In this document: piece after piece, positions 26,147 through 34,289 of the stretch | How positions within the stretch are numbered: the stretch's first letter is position 1 | Layout of the letters: each line of letters opens with the position of its first letter | Assembly: GCF_900110025.1 (NCBI RefSeq) | Contig: NZ_FOCE01000003.1 | Coordinates: forward strand, 1 to 64,000 | Direction: 5' to 3' | Source of the DNA: Gemmobacter aquatilis | Lineage (GTDB): Bacteria > Pseudomonadota > Alphaproteobacteria > Rhodobacterales > Rhodobacteraceae | DNA: 64,000 bases | The notes under the pieces: generated by a model | Databases searched by the model: none | What the model was told of the DNA's origin: nothing | The model's input: only the letters and a program-made list of their open reading frames with translations | Made by a program: the position numbers and the translations under genes

Positions 26147-26767
26147 TCAGGCGATGCGGCGCAGGCGCAGATAGGTCATCAACCCCAGCGGCGGCAGGGC
26201 GTCTTCTTCCACCAGGTGCAGCCGCGCATCGCCCAGCACGCGGGCGCGGGCGAAATCGCTGTGCCAGCCCAGCAGATCGGACAGCGGCGCGAACAGCCGT
26301 TCCAGCCGCGCCAGCGCGCCCGAGCCTTCGGCGGCGAAATGGTTGACGATCAGCACATGGCCGCCGATCCGGCAGACGCGCGCCATTTCGGACAGCACCC
26401 GCTCCGGCTCTGGCACCACCGACATGATGTGCATGGCGCAGACGGTGTCGAAGCTTTCATCGGCAAAGGCGAGGCTGCGGGCATCCATCTGGCGCAGTTC
26501 CGCCACCTGGGTCAGCTTCTGCTCGGCCACCTTTTCGCGCGCCTTGGCCAGCATCTCGTCCGAGAAATCGACGCCGGTCACCTGCATGTGCGGCGCGTAG
26601 AATTGCAGCGCAAGGCCGGTGCCCACACCCACTTCCAGCGCCGTGCCCCCCACCCGGTTGGCAAAGCCCGTCGCCCGGCGGCGCCCGGCATGGGTCATCG
26701 CGCCGAATGTATGGTCATAGACCGGCGCCCAGCGGGCATAACTTTTGGCGACGGCCTCAATGTCCAT
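26147..26767 (-). CDS. pmtA: phosphatidylethanolamine N-methyltransferase (PmtA type)
   Basis: A 206-residue SAM-dependent methyltransferase. Motif I reads LEVGVGTGLALQFY (about 44-57), followed by VTGVDFSDEML and VLIVNHFAAEG. The N-terminal KSYARWAPVYDHTFG is shared with Rhodobacter-type PmtA, which methylates PE three times to give phosphatidylcholine. The gene overlaps pssA by 11 bases and is followed upstream by psd, the two enzymes that make its substrate, which is strong context. Confidence 0.87.
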   Translation of the reverse strand: MDIEAVAKSYARWAPVYDHTFGAMTHAGRRRATGFANRVGGTALEVGVGTGLALQFYAPHMQVTGVDFSDEMLAKAREKVAEQKLTQVAELRQMDARSLAFADESFDTVCAMHIMSVVPEPERVLSEMARVCRIGGHVLIVNHFAAEGSGALARLERLFAPLSDLLGWHSDFARARVLGDARLHLVEEDALPPLGLMTYLRLRRIA

Positions 26768-27533
26768 CAGGCAAGTCCTCTTCCACTTCCAGATCAGCAG
26801 GTTTCGGGGCGCGTCGGAACAGGCTCACCACCACGATGGACGCATAGACCAGATCCAGGGCGACCAGCGTCGCCCAAGGATAGGCCAGCAGCGCCGCGAC
26901 CAGCGCGGCAAAGCCGACAAAGACGTAGCGCACATATTCGGCCTGAAAGCTGAGCTTCTTGAACGAGGGCGTGCGGAATCGCCCGATCATCATGGCGCCG
27001 ACAAAGGCCAAGTAAAGCGCAATCAGCCCGTCATTGAACGGCTGCGGCTTGTCCAGCGCGAAGGCCACGAACATCGGCAGAAAGGCCAGCAGGGCGCCTG
27101 CAGGCGAGGGCACGCCCTGAAAGCCCGATTTCTCGGCCCCCTTGTCGATCGCCCGGTTGCCGATGTTGAAGCGCGCCAGCCGCAACAGGCAGGAGACGAC
27201 ATAGATCAGCACCGCGATCCACCCGGCCGAGCGCATGTCCTGCAAGGCCCAAAGCCAGATGATCAGCCCCGGCGCCACGCCGAAGTTGACGAAATCGCAC
27301 AGGCTGTCCAGTTCGGCGCCGATCTGGCTTTCGCTGCGCAACAGGCGGGCCAGACGCCCGTCCAGCCCGTCCATGATCGCGGCCAGCAGGATCAGCAGCA
27401 GCGCTGCGTGAAACTCCCCCTCCACCGCGAAGCGGATCGCCGTCACCCCGGCGCAGAGCGCGCCGACGGTGAGCATGTTCGGCAAGATGCCTGCCAGCGA
27501 CAGGCGGCGTCCAGGCGGGGATGCAGGCTCCAT
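26757..27533 (-). CDS. pssA: CDP-diacylglycerol-serine O-phosphatidyltransferase
   Basis: A 258-residue membrane enzyme making phosphatidylserine. The CDP-alcohol signature DGLDGRLARLL, with the later GAELDSLCD, matches DG-x2-AR-x8-G-x3-D-x3-D (about residues 55-77). At least six hydrophobic segments cover the remainder, ending in an acidic cytoplasmic tail. The start lies three bases after the psd stop, so expression is coupled. Confidence 0.95.
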   Translation of the reverse strand: MEPASPPGRRLSLAGILPNMLTVGALCAGVTAIRFAVEGEFHAALLLILLAAIMDGLDGRLARLLRSESQIGAELDSLCDFVNFGVAPGLIIWLWALQDMRSAGWIAVLIYVVSCLLRLARFNIGNRAIDKGAEKSGFQGVPSPAGALLAFLPMFVAFALDKPQPFNDGLIALYLAFVGAMMIGRFRTPSFKKLSFQAEYVRYVFVGFAALVAALLAYPWATLVALDLVYASIVVVSLFRRAPKPADLEVEEDLPDGH

Positions 27534-27536
27534 GGC

Positions 27537-28229
27537 TTACACCATCTTTGCAAAGCGCTGCGGCAGATCGCGGCCCAGTTCGGCCATGACGGTTTCGCCC
27601 GCGACCATGTTCTGGCCCAGCGCCACCAGCGGCACCACGCCTTCGGGCAGATAGACATCGACGCGGCTGCCGAAGCGGATCAGGCCAAAACGCTCGCCGG
27701 TTTTCAGCCCCTGCCCTTCGGTGGCGAAGGGCACGATGCGGCGGGCCACAAGGCCCGCGATCTGCACCACGGCGATCTGGCGGCCATCGGCCAGTTCGAG
27801 GCACAGCGAATTGCGTTCGTTATCGACCGAGGCCTTGTCGAGCGAGGCATTGAGGAATTTGCCGGGGCGATACGCCATCTTCACCAGCCGACCGGCGATC
27901 GGCGCGCGGTTCACATGGCAGTTCCAGACCGACATGAACACCGACACGCGCAGCAGCGCCTCGGGCCCCATGCCCAGTTCGGCGGGCGGCACGGCGCGTT
28001 CGATCAGCGACACCACACCATCGGCGGGCGAGACCATCAGCCCCTCGCCCTGCGGCACGGCGCGTTTGGGGTCGCGGAAGAAGTAATAGCACCAGACGGT
28101 CAGGCCAACGCCCACCCAACCCAGCGGCTCCCAGATCCAGAACAGGATCAGCGTCGCCAGCGCGAAGGCCCCGACGAATTTGTAGCCCTCCGGGTGCATC
28201 GGTTTGAGGAAAGTGCCCAGCATGGTCAT
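27537..28229 (-). CDS. psd: phosphatidylserine decarboxylase proenzyme
   Basis: A 230-residue short-form (PSD-A) decarboxylase making PE from PS. The self-cleavage site is the Gly-Ser of [12 protein letters not shown] (G187/S188); the Ser becomes the pyruvoyl group of the alpha chain. [17 protein letters not shown] and a membrane anchor near residues 18-45 are typical. The ATG at 28229 follows AAGGAC; the longer reading frame from 28301 is not needed. It is the first gene of the psd-pssA-pmtA unit. Confidence 0.94.
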   Translation of the reverse strand: MTMLGTFLKPMHPEGYKFVGAFALATLILFWIWEPLGWVGVGLTVWCYYFFRDPKRAVPQGEGLMVSPADGVVSLIERAVPPAELGMGPEALLRVSVFMSVWNCHVNRAPIAGRLVKMAYRPGKFLNASLDKASVDNERNSLCLELADGRQIAVVQIAGLVARRIVPFATEGQGLKTGERFGLIRFGSRVDVYLPEGVVPLVALGQNMVAGETVMAELGRDLPQRFAKMV

Positions 28230-28345
28230 GGTCGGTCGTCCTTCTGTATCCGTTGCGCCAGAGGTAACCAGAGCCCCCCGAAGGTTCAACCGAACCGGCA
28301 ACAGAATACGACGCTTTGGACAGCATAAGCGACGCCAAGTAAAGA

Positions 28346-28372
28346 GGCTGCGCAGATTTCCTCTGCGCAGCC
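28346..28372 (-). terminator. rho-independent terminator of rpoH
   Basis: An 11-bp perfect stem (28346-28356 with 28362-28372) around a five-base loop, 45 bases after the rpoH stop, followed on the minus strand by CTCTTTACTT. It isolates rpoH from psd. Confidence 0.75.
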
Positions 28373-28416
28373 CCGAATTTCACCCCTGTTGCGGCGGCGG
28401 GCCGCTCAGGCCGAGG

Positions 28417-29313
28417 TCAGACAGACGCCAACATGCCCTTGGCCTGCGCCAGTTCGCGCATCTTCAGTTGCAGCTTTTCGAAGGCACGCACCTCGATCTG
28501 GCGGATGCGTTCGCGGGACACGCCATAGGATTCGGACAGCTCTTCCAGCGTCACCGGCTCGTCGGCCAGACGGCGCTGCACGAGGATGTCTTTTTCGCGG
28601 TCGTTCAGCACGCTCATCGCCTGCACCAGCAGTTCGCGCCTTGCGTCCAGCTCGTCCTTTTCGGCATAGGCGCCGGCCTGATCGCTGTCTTCATCCTCCA
28701 GCCAGTCCTGCCATTGGGTGGAGCCGTCGCCATCGCTGCCCACCGTGGCATTGAGCGAGGCATCCGCCCCGGCCAGACGGCGGTTCATGTCGATCACCTC
28801 GGTTTCAGTGACCGACAGATCCTTGGCGATTCGGGCCACGTTTTCGGGGCGCAGGTCGCCCTCTTCCAGCGCGCCCAGTTTGGCCTTGGCCTTGCGCAGG
28901 TTGAAGAACAGCTTCTTCTGCGCCGAGGTGGTGCCCAGTTTCACCAGGCTCCACGAGCGCAGGATGTATTCCTGAATCGCGGCGCGGATCCACCACATGG
29001 CATAGGTCGCGAGGCGGAAGCCCTTTTCGGGATCGAAGCGCTTGACCGCCTGCATCAGCCCGACATTCGCCTCGGAGATCACCTCGGCCTGTGGCAGGCC
29101 GTAGCCGCGATAGCCCATGGCGATCTTGGCGGCGAGCCGCAGATGCGAGGTGACGAGCCGGTGCGCCGAGGCCGAATCCTGATGATCGACCCAGGCCTTG
29201 GCGAGCATGTATTCCTCTTCCGGCTCCAGCAGGGGAAACTTGCGGATCTCCTGCATGTAGCGGTTCAGGCCCTGTTCCGGGCTTGGTGCGGGAAGATTGG
29301 TATAGGTGCTCAT
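28417..29313 (-). CDS. rpoH: RNA polymerase sigma-32 factor (RpoHI type)
   Basis: A 298-residue heat-shock sigma factor. Region 2 (about 50-125) contains LVTSHLRLAAKIAMGYRGYG and the -10 recognising ATYAMWWIRAAIQEYI; the RpoH box is QKKLFFNLRK (about 132-141). Region 4.2 ends the protein with TLEELSESYGVSRERIRQIE. The N-terminal STYTNLPAPSPEQGLNRYMQ and the length fit RpoHI of Rhodobacter rather than RpoHII. GGGAG precedes the ATG at 29313. A terminator follows. Confidence 0.95.
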   Translation of the reverse strand: MSTYTNLPAPSPEQGLNRYMQEIRKFPLLEPEEEYMLAKAWVDHQDSASAHRLVTSHLRLAAKIAMGYRGYGLPQAEVISEANVGLMQAVKRFDPEKGFRLATYAMWWIRAAIQEYILRSWSLVKLGTTSAQKKLFFNLRKAKAKLGALEEGDLRPENVARIAKDLSVTETEVIDMNRRLAGADASLNATVGSDGDGSTQWQDWLEDEDSDQAGAYAEKDELDARRELLVQAMSVLNDREKDILVQRRLADEPVTLEELSESYGVSRERIRQIEVRAFEKLQLKMRELAQAKGMLASV

Positions 29314-29655
29314 TCTCTGCTCCCTCTGCCCGTCGCGTTTCCGGGGCACGTCAAACTAGGTATCGCATGGTAACGCCGCAAGTCGTGATACGGTTTCCAT
29401 ACAGATTTTAACGCCAGATGGTCGCGCTCCGTCGCGGATACGAGCTTTGTGTCAGAACGCTCACGCAACTGTGTGGTGGCGCTAACGGGTATGCAGGGGA
29501 ATTGGCCGCCCCCGACCGGGCAAGGCCCGGATCGCGGGCGGCCAGCCTCCGGCGGGGATATTTTTGCCAAGATGAAGGCAGAGGGCGCGGGTCTGGGCAG
29601 TCACCCTGGCGCAAATGCGCGGGCGACATCACTGCCCGCGCCGGGGGCCGCGGGA
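29314..29655. other. gap between rluA-family gene and rpoH
   Basis: 342 bases without a gene. It must contain the rpoH promoter on the minus strand; the sequence near 29380-29420 (GATACGGTTTCCATACAGATTTTAAC on the plus strand in two blocks) is the most AT-rich part. A copy of the dispersed AAATATCCCC motif lies at 29546-29578. Confidence 0.45.
29546..29578 (-). repeat. dispersed intergenic motif, copy 3
   Basis: On the plus strand CCTCCGGCGGGGATATTT is followed by TTGCCAAGATGAAGG. This is the reverse complement of the form at 49293 and almost identical to the copy at 41832-41864. Confidence 0.65.
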
Positions 29656-30720
29656 TTAGCCTGCGTTGCGCAGGGCTTCGACCAGAGCGGCCATGTCGGC
29701 GGGCAGCGGCGCCTCGAATTGCAGCTCTTCCCCGGTGACCGGATGGGTGAAGCCGAGGGTTGCGGCGTGCAGGGCCTGACGCGGGAAGGTATTGGCCAGT
29801 TCGGCGGCGGCTTCGCCCACCGCCTTGGGGGCGACGCGGCGCTTGCCGCCATAGGTCTGATCGCCGATCAGCCCATGCCCGGCATGGGCCATATGCACGC
29901 GGATCTGATGGGTGCGGCCGGTTTCCAGCCAGCAATCCACCAGGCTCGCCACCGGGGGCAGGCCGTATTCCTCGACCACGCGGGCGCGGGTGATGGCGTG
30001 GCGACCTTCGTTCCACACCACCGCCTGGCGCTGCCGGTCGGTGCGGTGGCGGGCCAGATGGGTGGCGATGCGCAGGATGCCGCCCGTCTCGAAGCTGACG
30101 CCTTTCACCCCGCGCAGGCGCGGATCGGCGGCAGAGGGCGAGCCGTGGACCAGCGCGACATAGTGGCGGTTGACGGTGTGCTTTTCGAACTGCGCGGCCA
30201 GCCCGTGATGCGCCCGGTCGCTTTTCGCCACGACCAGCAGGCCCGAGGTGTCCTTGTCGATCCGGTGGACGATGCCGGGCCGTTTGGCCCCGCCCACGCC
30301 CGACAGCGTATCGCCGCAATGGAACAGCAGCGCATTGACCAGCGTGCCGGTATAAGACCCCGGCGCCGGGTGGACGACCATGCCCACCGGCTTGTTCACC
30401 ACGATCAGGTCGCCGTCTTCCCAGATCACATCCAGCGGGATGTTTTCCGGCAGGGTCTGCAGGTCTTCCTCGGCCAGAATGACCAGTTCGAACCGTTCGC
30501 CTTCGGTGACACGGGTCTTGGGGTCGGTGACGGGCACGCCACCCTTCAGCACCTTGCCTTCGGCGATCATCTTCATCAGGCGCGAGCGCGACAGTGCCGC
30601 TTCCTCTGGCACCTCGCGCACGAGCGCCTTATCAAGACGGTCAGGCGGGTCTTCGCCGATCACCACATGCAAGAGCCCCTCGGGCGCGTCGTCATCATCA
30701 TCGGAGGGCAGTTGCGGCAT
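29656..30720 (-). CDS. RluA/RluD-family 23S rRNA pseudouridine synthase
   Basis: A 354-residue enzyme: an acidic N terminus, an S4 RNA-binding domain (about 27-75) and the catalytic domain with the motif HRIDKDTSGLLVVAKSD, in which D155 is the nucleophile, followed by ETGRTHQIRVHMAH. The presence of an S4 domain fits RluD, which modifies helix 69 of 23S rRNA. The ATG at 30718-30720 shares its bases with the start of a divergent gene. Long upstream readings through 31305 are an artefact of the opposite gene. Confidence 0.9.
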   Translation of the reverse strand: MPQLPSDDDDDAPEGLLHVVIGEDPPDRLDKALVREVPEEAALSRSRLMKMIAEGKVLKGGVPVTDPKTRVTEGERFELVILAEEDLQTLPENIPLDVIWEDGDLIVVNKPVGMVVHPAPGSYTGTLVNALLFHCGDTLSGVGGAKRPGIVHRIDKDTSGLLVVAKSDRAHHGLAAQFEKHTVNRHYVALVHGSPSAADPRLRGVKGVSFETGGILRIATHLARHRTDRQRQAVVWNEGRHAITRARVVEEYGLPPVASLVDCWLETGRTHQIRVHMAHAGHGLIGDQTYGGKRRVAPKAVGEAAAELANTFPRQALHAATLGFTHPVTGEELQFEAPLPADMAALVEALRNAG

Positions 30721-31030
30721 GGAAGATACTCCCGAACAGATCGAGCTGCCGCCCGGCCTGCGCTGGCTGAAGACATTGGTCACCGTGTTGATGGTGACGC
30801 TGATTTTGGGTGTCATAACGATCGTCGGGCTGCTTGTCACCCGCTTGCCGGGGGCGGCGCCCAAGCTGGTGCTGCCCGAGGCGCTGGCGCTGCCGGAGGG
30901 CGCCGTGCCGCAGGCGATCACCCAAGGCGCAGGCTGGATCGGGGTGGTGACCACCGACAGCCGGATGTTCATCTTCACCCCCACGGGTCGGCTGGTGCAG
31001 GAAATCACCGTCACCCTGCCGCAGGAGTAG
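30719..31030 (+). CDS. small membrane protein, DUF6476-like
   Basis: A 103-residue protein with an acidic/polar start (EDTPEQIELPPGLRWLKTL), one membrane helix (about 20-42) and a periplasmic domain (ALPEGAVPQAITQGAGWIGVVTTDSRMFIF and so on) that resembles one blade of a beta-propeller. It matches my recollection of DUF6476 proteins in Rhodobacterales, which lie next to the pseudouridine synthase gene. Function unknown. Its ATG (30719-30721) and the rluA-family ATG overlap by two bases in a CATG palindrome; three bases separate its stop from the amidase start. Confidence 0.75.
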   Translation: MEDTPEQIELPPGLRWLKTLVTVLMVTLILGVITIVGLLVTRLPGAAPKLVLPEALALPEGAVPQAITQGAGWIGVVTTDSRMFIFTPTGRLVQEITVTLPQE

Positions 31031-31033
31031 ACC

Positions 31034-32455
31034 ATGGACCTGATGGAGCAAAGCGCCAGCACCCTGTCGCGGCTGATTGCCAGCCGCCAGCTTTCGCCGG
31101 TGGAGCTGATGCAGGCGCATCTGGCGCGGGTGGCGGCGGCGAACGGGGCAGTGAATGCGGTGGTGTCGCCCCGCGACCCGGACATGTTGCTGGCCGAGGC
31201 GCGGGCGGCAGAGGCCGAAGTGACAAAGACCGGGCCGCAGGGCTGGCTGCATGGCATCCCGATGGCGCTGAAGGATCTGGTGGCGGTCAAGGGGCTGCGC
31301 AGCACCTATGGCTCGCCGCTGTTTGCCGATTTCGTGCCGGCGGCGGATGATCTGGTGGCGGCGCGGCTGCGCGCGGCGGGGGCGATCTTTACCGGCAAGA
31401 CCAATACGCCGGAATGGGGCCATGGCAGCCACAGCTTCAACCCGGTGTTCGGCGCGACGCGCAACCCCTATGACCTGACACGCAGCGCGGGCGGATCGTC
31501 GGGCGGGGCGGCGGCGGCACTGGCGGCGCGCATGGTGCCGGTGGCCGACGGATCGGACATGATGGGCAGCCTGCGCAACCCGGCGGCCTTCTGCAATGTC
31601 TATGGCTTTCGCCCGACCTGGGGCTTGGTGCCCTCGGATGCCGTGGGGGATACGTTTCTGGCGACCATGGCGACCGAAGGGCCGATGGCGCGGGATGTGG
31701 AAGACCTTGCCCGGCTGCTGGAGGTGTTGGCGGGCGAGAATCCCGAAGTGCCGTTCGGCCGCCCCGCCGCGCCCTATGCCGCACGGCTGGACACCGACCT
31801 GCGCGGCAAGCGCATCGGCTGGCTGGGCGATTGGGGCGGCGCCTATCCGGTGGAACCGGGCATCCTCGACCTGTGCGAAAGCGGCTTGCAGGTGCTGGCC
31901 GATCAGGGCGCGATCATCGCGCCGCTGGCGCCGCCCTTCCCCGCCGAAAAGCTGTGGCAGGCCTGGATCACCCTGCGCGCCATGCTGAACGCAGGCACGA
32001 AGGGCGCCTTGCGCGACGATCCGGCGAAATGGGCGCAGTTGAAGCCGGAAACGCAATGGGAGATCGAACAGGGCATGGGCCTGTCGGCGGCGGCGGTGCA
32101 TGCGGCCAGCGTCCTCCGGTCGCGCTGGTATGCGCGGGCGGCCAAGCTGTTCCGCCAGTATGACGCGCTGGTGATGCCTGCGGCGCAGGTCTGGCCGTTT
32201 CCGGTGGAATGGCGCTGGCCACAGGCGATCAACGGGCAGGCGATGGACACCTATCACCGCTGGATGGAGATCGTGGTGCCGGTCAGCCTGATCGGCCTGC
32301 CGTCGCTGGCGGTGCCTTGCGGGTTCGGGCCGCAGGGGTTGCCTATGGGGATGCAGATCATCGGACCCAGCGGGGCGGATGCGCAGGTGCTGGCGATGGG
32401 CCAGCAGTATCACCGCGCCACCGGCTGGCCGCAGAAGCGCCCGCCGCTGCTGTAA
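31034..32455 (+). CDS. amidase (amidase-signature family)
   Basis: A 473-residue Ser-Ser-Lys hydrolase. The catalytic Lys is in PMALKDLVAVKG (about residue 79), and the cis-Ser and Ser nucleophile in AGGSSGGAAAALAARMVPVADGSD. C-terminal features such as LPSLAVPCGFGPQGLPMGMQIIG are typical. The substrate is not predictable; it is not a GatA by context (no gatB or gatC). It follows the DUF6476-like gene by three bases. Confidence 0.9.
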   Translation: MDLMEQSASTLSRLIASRQLSPVELMQAHLARVAAANGAVNAVVSPRDPDMLLAEARAAEAEVTKTGPQGWLHGIPMALKDLVAVKGLRSTYGSPLFADFVPAADDLVAARLRAAGAIFTGKTNTPEWGHGSHSFNPVFGATRNPYDLTRSAGGSSGGAAAALAARMVPVADGSDMMGSLRNPAAFCNVYGFRPTWGLVPSDAVGDTFLATMATEGPMARDVEDLARLLEVLAGENPEVPFGRPAAPYAARLDTDLRGKRIGWLGDWGGAYPVEPGILDLCESGLQVLADQGAIIAPLAPPFPAEKLWQAWITLRAMLNAGTKGALRDDPAKWAQLKPETQWEIEQGMGLSAAAVHAASVLRSRWYARAAKLFRQYDALVMPAAQVWPFPVEWRWPQAINGQAMDTYHRWMEIVVPVSLIGLPSLAVPCGFGPQGLPMGMQIIGPSGADAQVLAMGQQYHRATGWPQKRPPLL

Positions 32456-32499
32456 GCGCGGCGCTTGCCTCGGGTCGCGGCGCGGCCTATCCAGCGGGG

Positions 32500-33762
32500 A
32501 TGCGCTTGCAGATCACCCTGCCCCTGTATCGCGCGCTGATGCGCGTGGCCCTGCCTGTGATGGCGGCGACCACGGCGCTGCGCCAAGGGCGGGGGCGGCT
32601 GCCTGCGGGCGCGCTGGCCGAACGGCTGGGATCGGCGCCGGGCGGGGCGGCGGGGCCGGTGGTCTGGCTGCACGGCGCCTCGAATGGCGAGCTGACCTCG
32701 GCGCGCTGGCTGATCGAGCGGCTGCTGGCGGCGCGGCCCGATCTGCATCTGGTGATCACCACCAACAGCGCCAGCGGGCGGGCGATGGTGGCGGGCTGGG
32801 GCATGGCGCGCGTCAGCGCCCGGCTGGCCCCCTATGATCTGCCGGGCGCGGTGCGGCGGTTCCGGGCGCGCTGGCGCCCCCGCGCGCTGATCGTGCTGGA
32901 AAACGAGCTGTGGCCGGAGCGTATTCGCCAGATGGCAGGTGATGGGCCGGTGGTGATGCTGGGCGCGCGGCTGTCTGCCGGATCGGCGCGCAACTGGCAG
33001 CGGGTGGCGCCCGCGCTGATCGGCGCCACGCTGGCGCGGCTGGCGCTGGTCTCGGCGCAGGATGGGCAATCCGAGGCGCGGCTGGTGGGGCTGGGCCTGC
33101 CGCAAGACCGGCTGGGGCCAAGGCTGATGCTGAAATCGCGGGCCGCGGCGGCGGCTGTGGCGGCGGCGCCGTTTGTGCCGCCCTGCCCGCGCGACCGGAT
33201 CCTGCTGGCCGCCTCGACCCATGAGGGCGAGGAGGCGGTGGTGCTGGAGGCGTTTGCGCAGGCGCGGGCGGCCTTCGATCTGCTGATCCTTGCGCCGCGT
33301 CATCCGCGCCGGGGGGCCGAGGTGGCGGGGCTGATCGCCGTGCGCGGGCTGGGCTTCGCCACGCGGTCGACGGGTGAGGTGCCGGGGCCGGGTGTGGCGG
33401 TCTATCTGGCGGATACGCTGGGCGAGATGGCGCATTGGTATGCGATGGCCGGGGCGACGGTGGTCGGCGGCACCTATGGCCCGGCGGGCGGGCATACGCC
33501 GTTTGAACCGGCGGCCTTCGGCTCTGCCCTGCTGCACGGGCCGTCGGTCGCCAATTTCGCCGAAGTGTTTGCTGCGCTGGATGCGGCGGGGGCGGCGCTG
33601 CCTGCCGCCGATGCGGGGGCATTGGCCGCCGCCTTGCGCGGGCTGGGCGGGGCAGCGCAGGCGCGGCTGGCGGCGGCGGCGCGGGTGGTGCTGACCGAGG
33701 ACGGCGATGCCGAGGCGCTGCTGTCGCGGCTGATCGCGCTGTTGCCTCAGGCCAGCGGATAG
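32500..33762 (+). CDS. waaA: 3-deoxy-D-manno-octulosonic acid transferase
   Basis: A 420-residue glycosyltransferase that adds Kdo to lipid A at the inner membrane. The N-terminal Kdo transferase domain contains VWLHGASNGELTSARWL, with the catalytic Glu, and LIVLENELWPERI. The C-terminal domain has AASTHEGEEAVVLEAFA, LAPRHPRRG and GGTYGPAGGHTPFEPAAFGSALLHGP. It begins 44 bases after the amidase stop and its end overlaps the convergent thpR gene by 16 bases. Confidence 0.92.
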   Translation: MRLQITLPLYRALMRVALPVMAATTALRQGRGRLPAGALAERLGSAPGGAAGPVVWLHGASNGELTSARWLIERLLAARPDLHLVITTNSASGRAMVAGWGMARVSARLAPYDLPGAVRRFRARWRPRALIVLENELWPERIRQMAGDGPVVMLGARLSAGSARNWQRVAPALIGATLARLALVSAQDGQSEARLVGLGLPQDRLGPRLMLKSRAAAAAVAAAPFVPPCPRDRILLAASTHEGEEAVVLEAFAQARAAFDLLILAPRHPRRGAEVAGLIAVRGLGFATRSTGEVPGPGVAVYLADTLGEMAHWYAMAGATVVGGTYGPAGGHTPFEPAAFGSALLHGPSVANFAEVFAALDAAGAALPAADAGALAAALRGLGGAAQARLAAAARVVLTEDGDAEALLSRLIALLPQASG

Positions 33763-34289
33763 GCGGCGAGGCTTTCGTAGCGCGGCCCTTTGCCACCGGA
33801 ATGTGAGGCGTAAAGCCGGATGTCGGGCACCAGCCACGGCCCGGCATGGAAGCCCTGTTCCGCCACCACCGCCTGTTCCAGCCGCAAGGCGGCCTCGGGG
33901 TCGGGCGGCGGAAAGCGGCCCAGCGTCACATGCGGTGCAAAATCCCGGGCGGCGACCGGCACGCCAGCGGCGACGGCGATGCGCGCCACCTTGGCTTGCA
34001 GATGGATCAAGGCCGGGTTGGCGGCCACCCCCGCCCAGGCGATGCGCGGTTTGGCACCGCCGAACAGGCCCACCCCGCGCAACTCCAGCGCGAAGGGGGC
34101 GATCACCAGCGCCTCCAGCCCCTCATGCACGGCTTCCAGCACCGGGTCGGGCTGTTCGCCCAGGAACGCGAGCGTCAGGTGGAAATCCTCGGGTTCGGTG
34201 CGGCGCGGCAGGGGCAGCAGGAATTGCAGCAGGCGCAGCCGCGCGGTCACCTCCTCGGGCATCGCTATGCCGACAAACGCCCGGATCAT
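33747..34289 (-). CDS. thpR: RNA 2',3'-cyclic phosphodiesterase
   Basis: A 180-residue 2H phosphoesterase with both HxTx motifs, HLTL at H37 and HVTL at H120, on either side of the active-site cleft. LigT/ThpR enzymes open 2',3'-cyclic phosphates on RNA. The start overlaps the stop of the deacetylase gene by four bases, so it is the downstream member of a two-gene unit. Confidence 0.9.
   Translation of the reverse strand: MIRAFVGIAMPEEVTARLRLLQFLLPLPRRTEPEDFHLTLAFLGEQPDPVLEAVHEGLEALVIAPFALELRGVGLFGGAKPRIAWAGVAANPALIHLQAKVARIAVAAGVPVAARDFAPHVTLGRFPPPDPEAALRLEQAVVAEQGFHAGPWLVPDIRLYASHSGGKGPRYESLAAYPLA

Noticed and set aside
26745-28328. A 527-codon frame opposite pssA and psd
   Set aside because: His/Gln/Arg-rich antisense translation without recognisable fold; the opposite strand holds two well-known enzymes.
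30722-30735. AGATACTCCCG near the start of the small membrane protein gene as a further copy of the intergenic motif
   Set aside because: It lies within coding sequence, has no GGAGG arm and differs in the AAATA core; taken as chance similarity.
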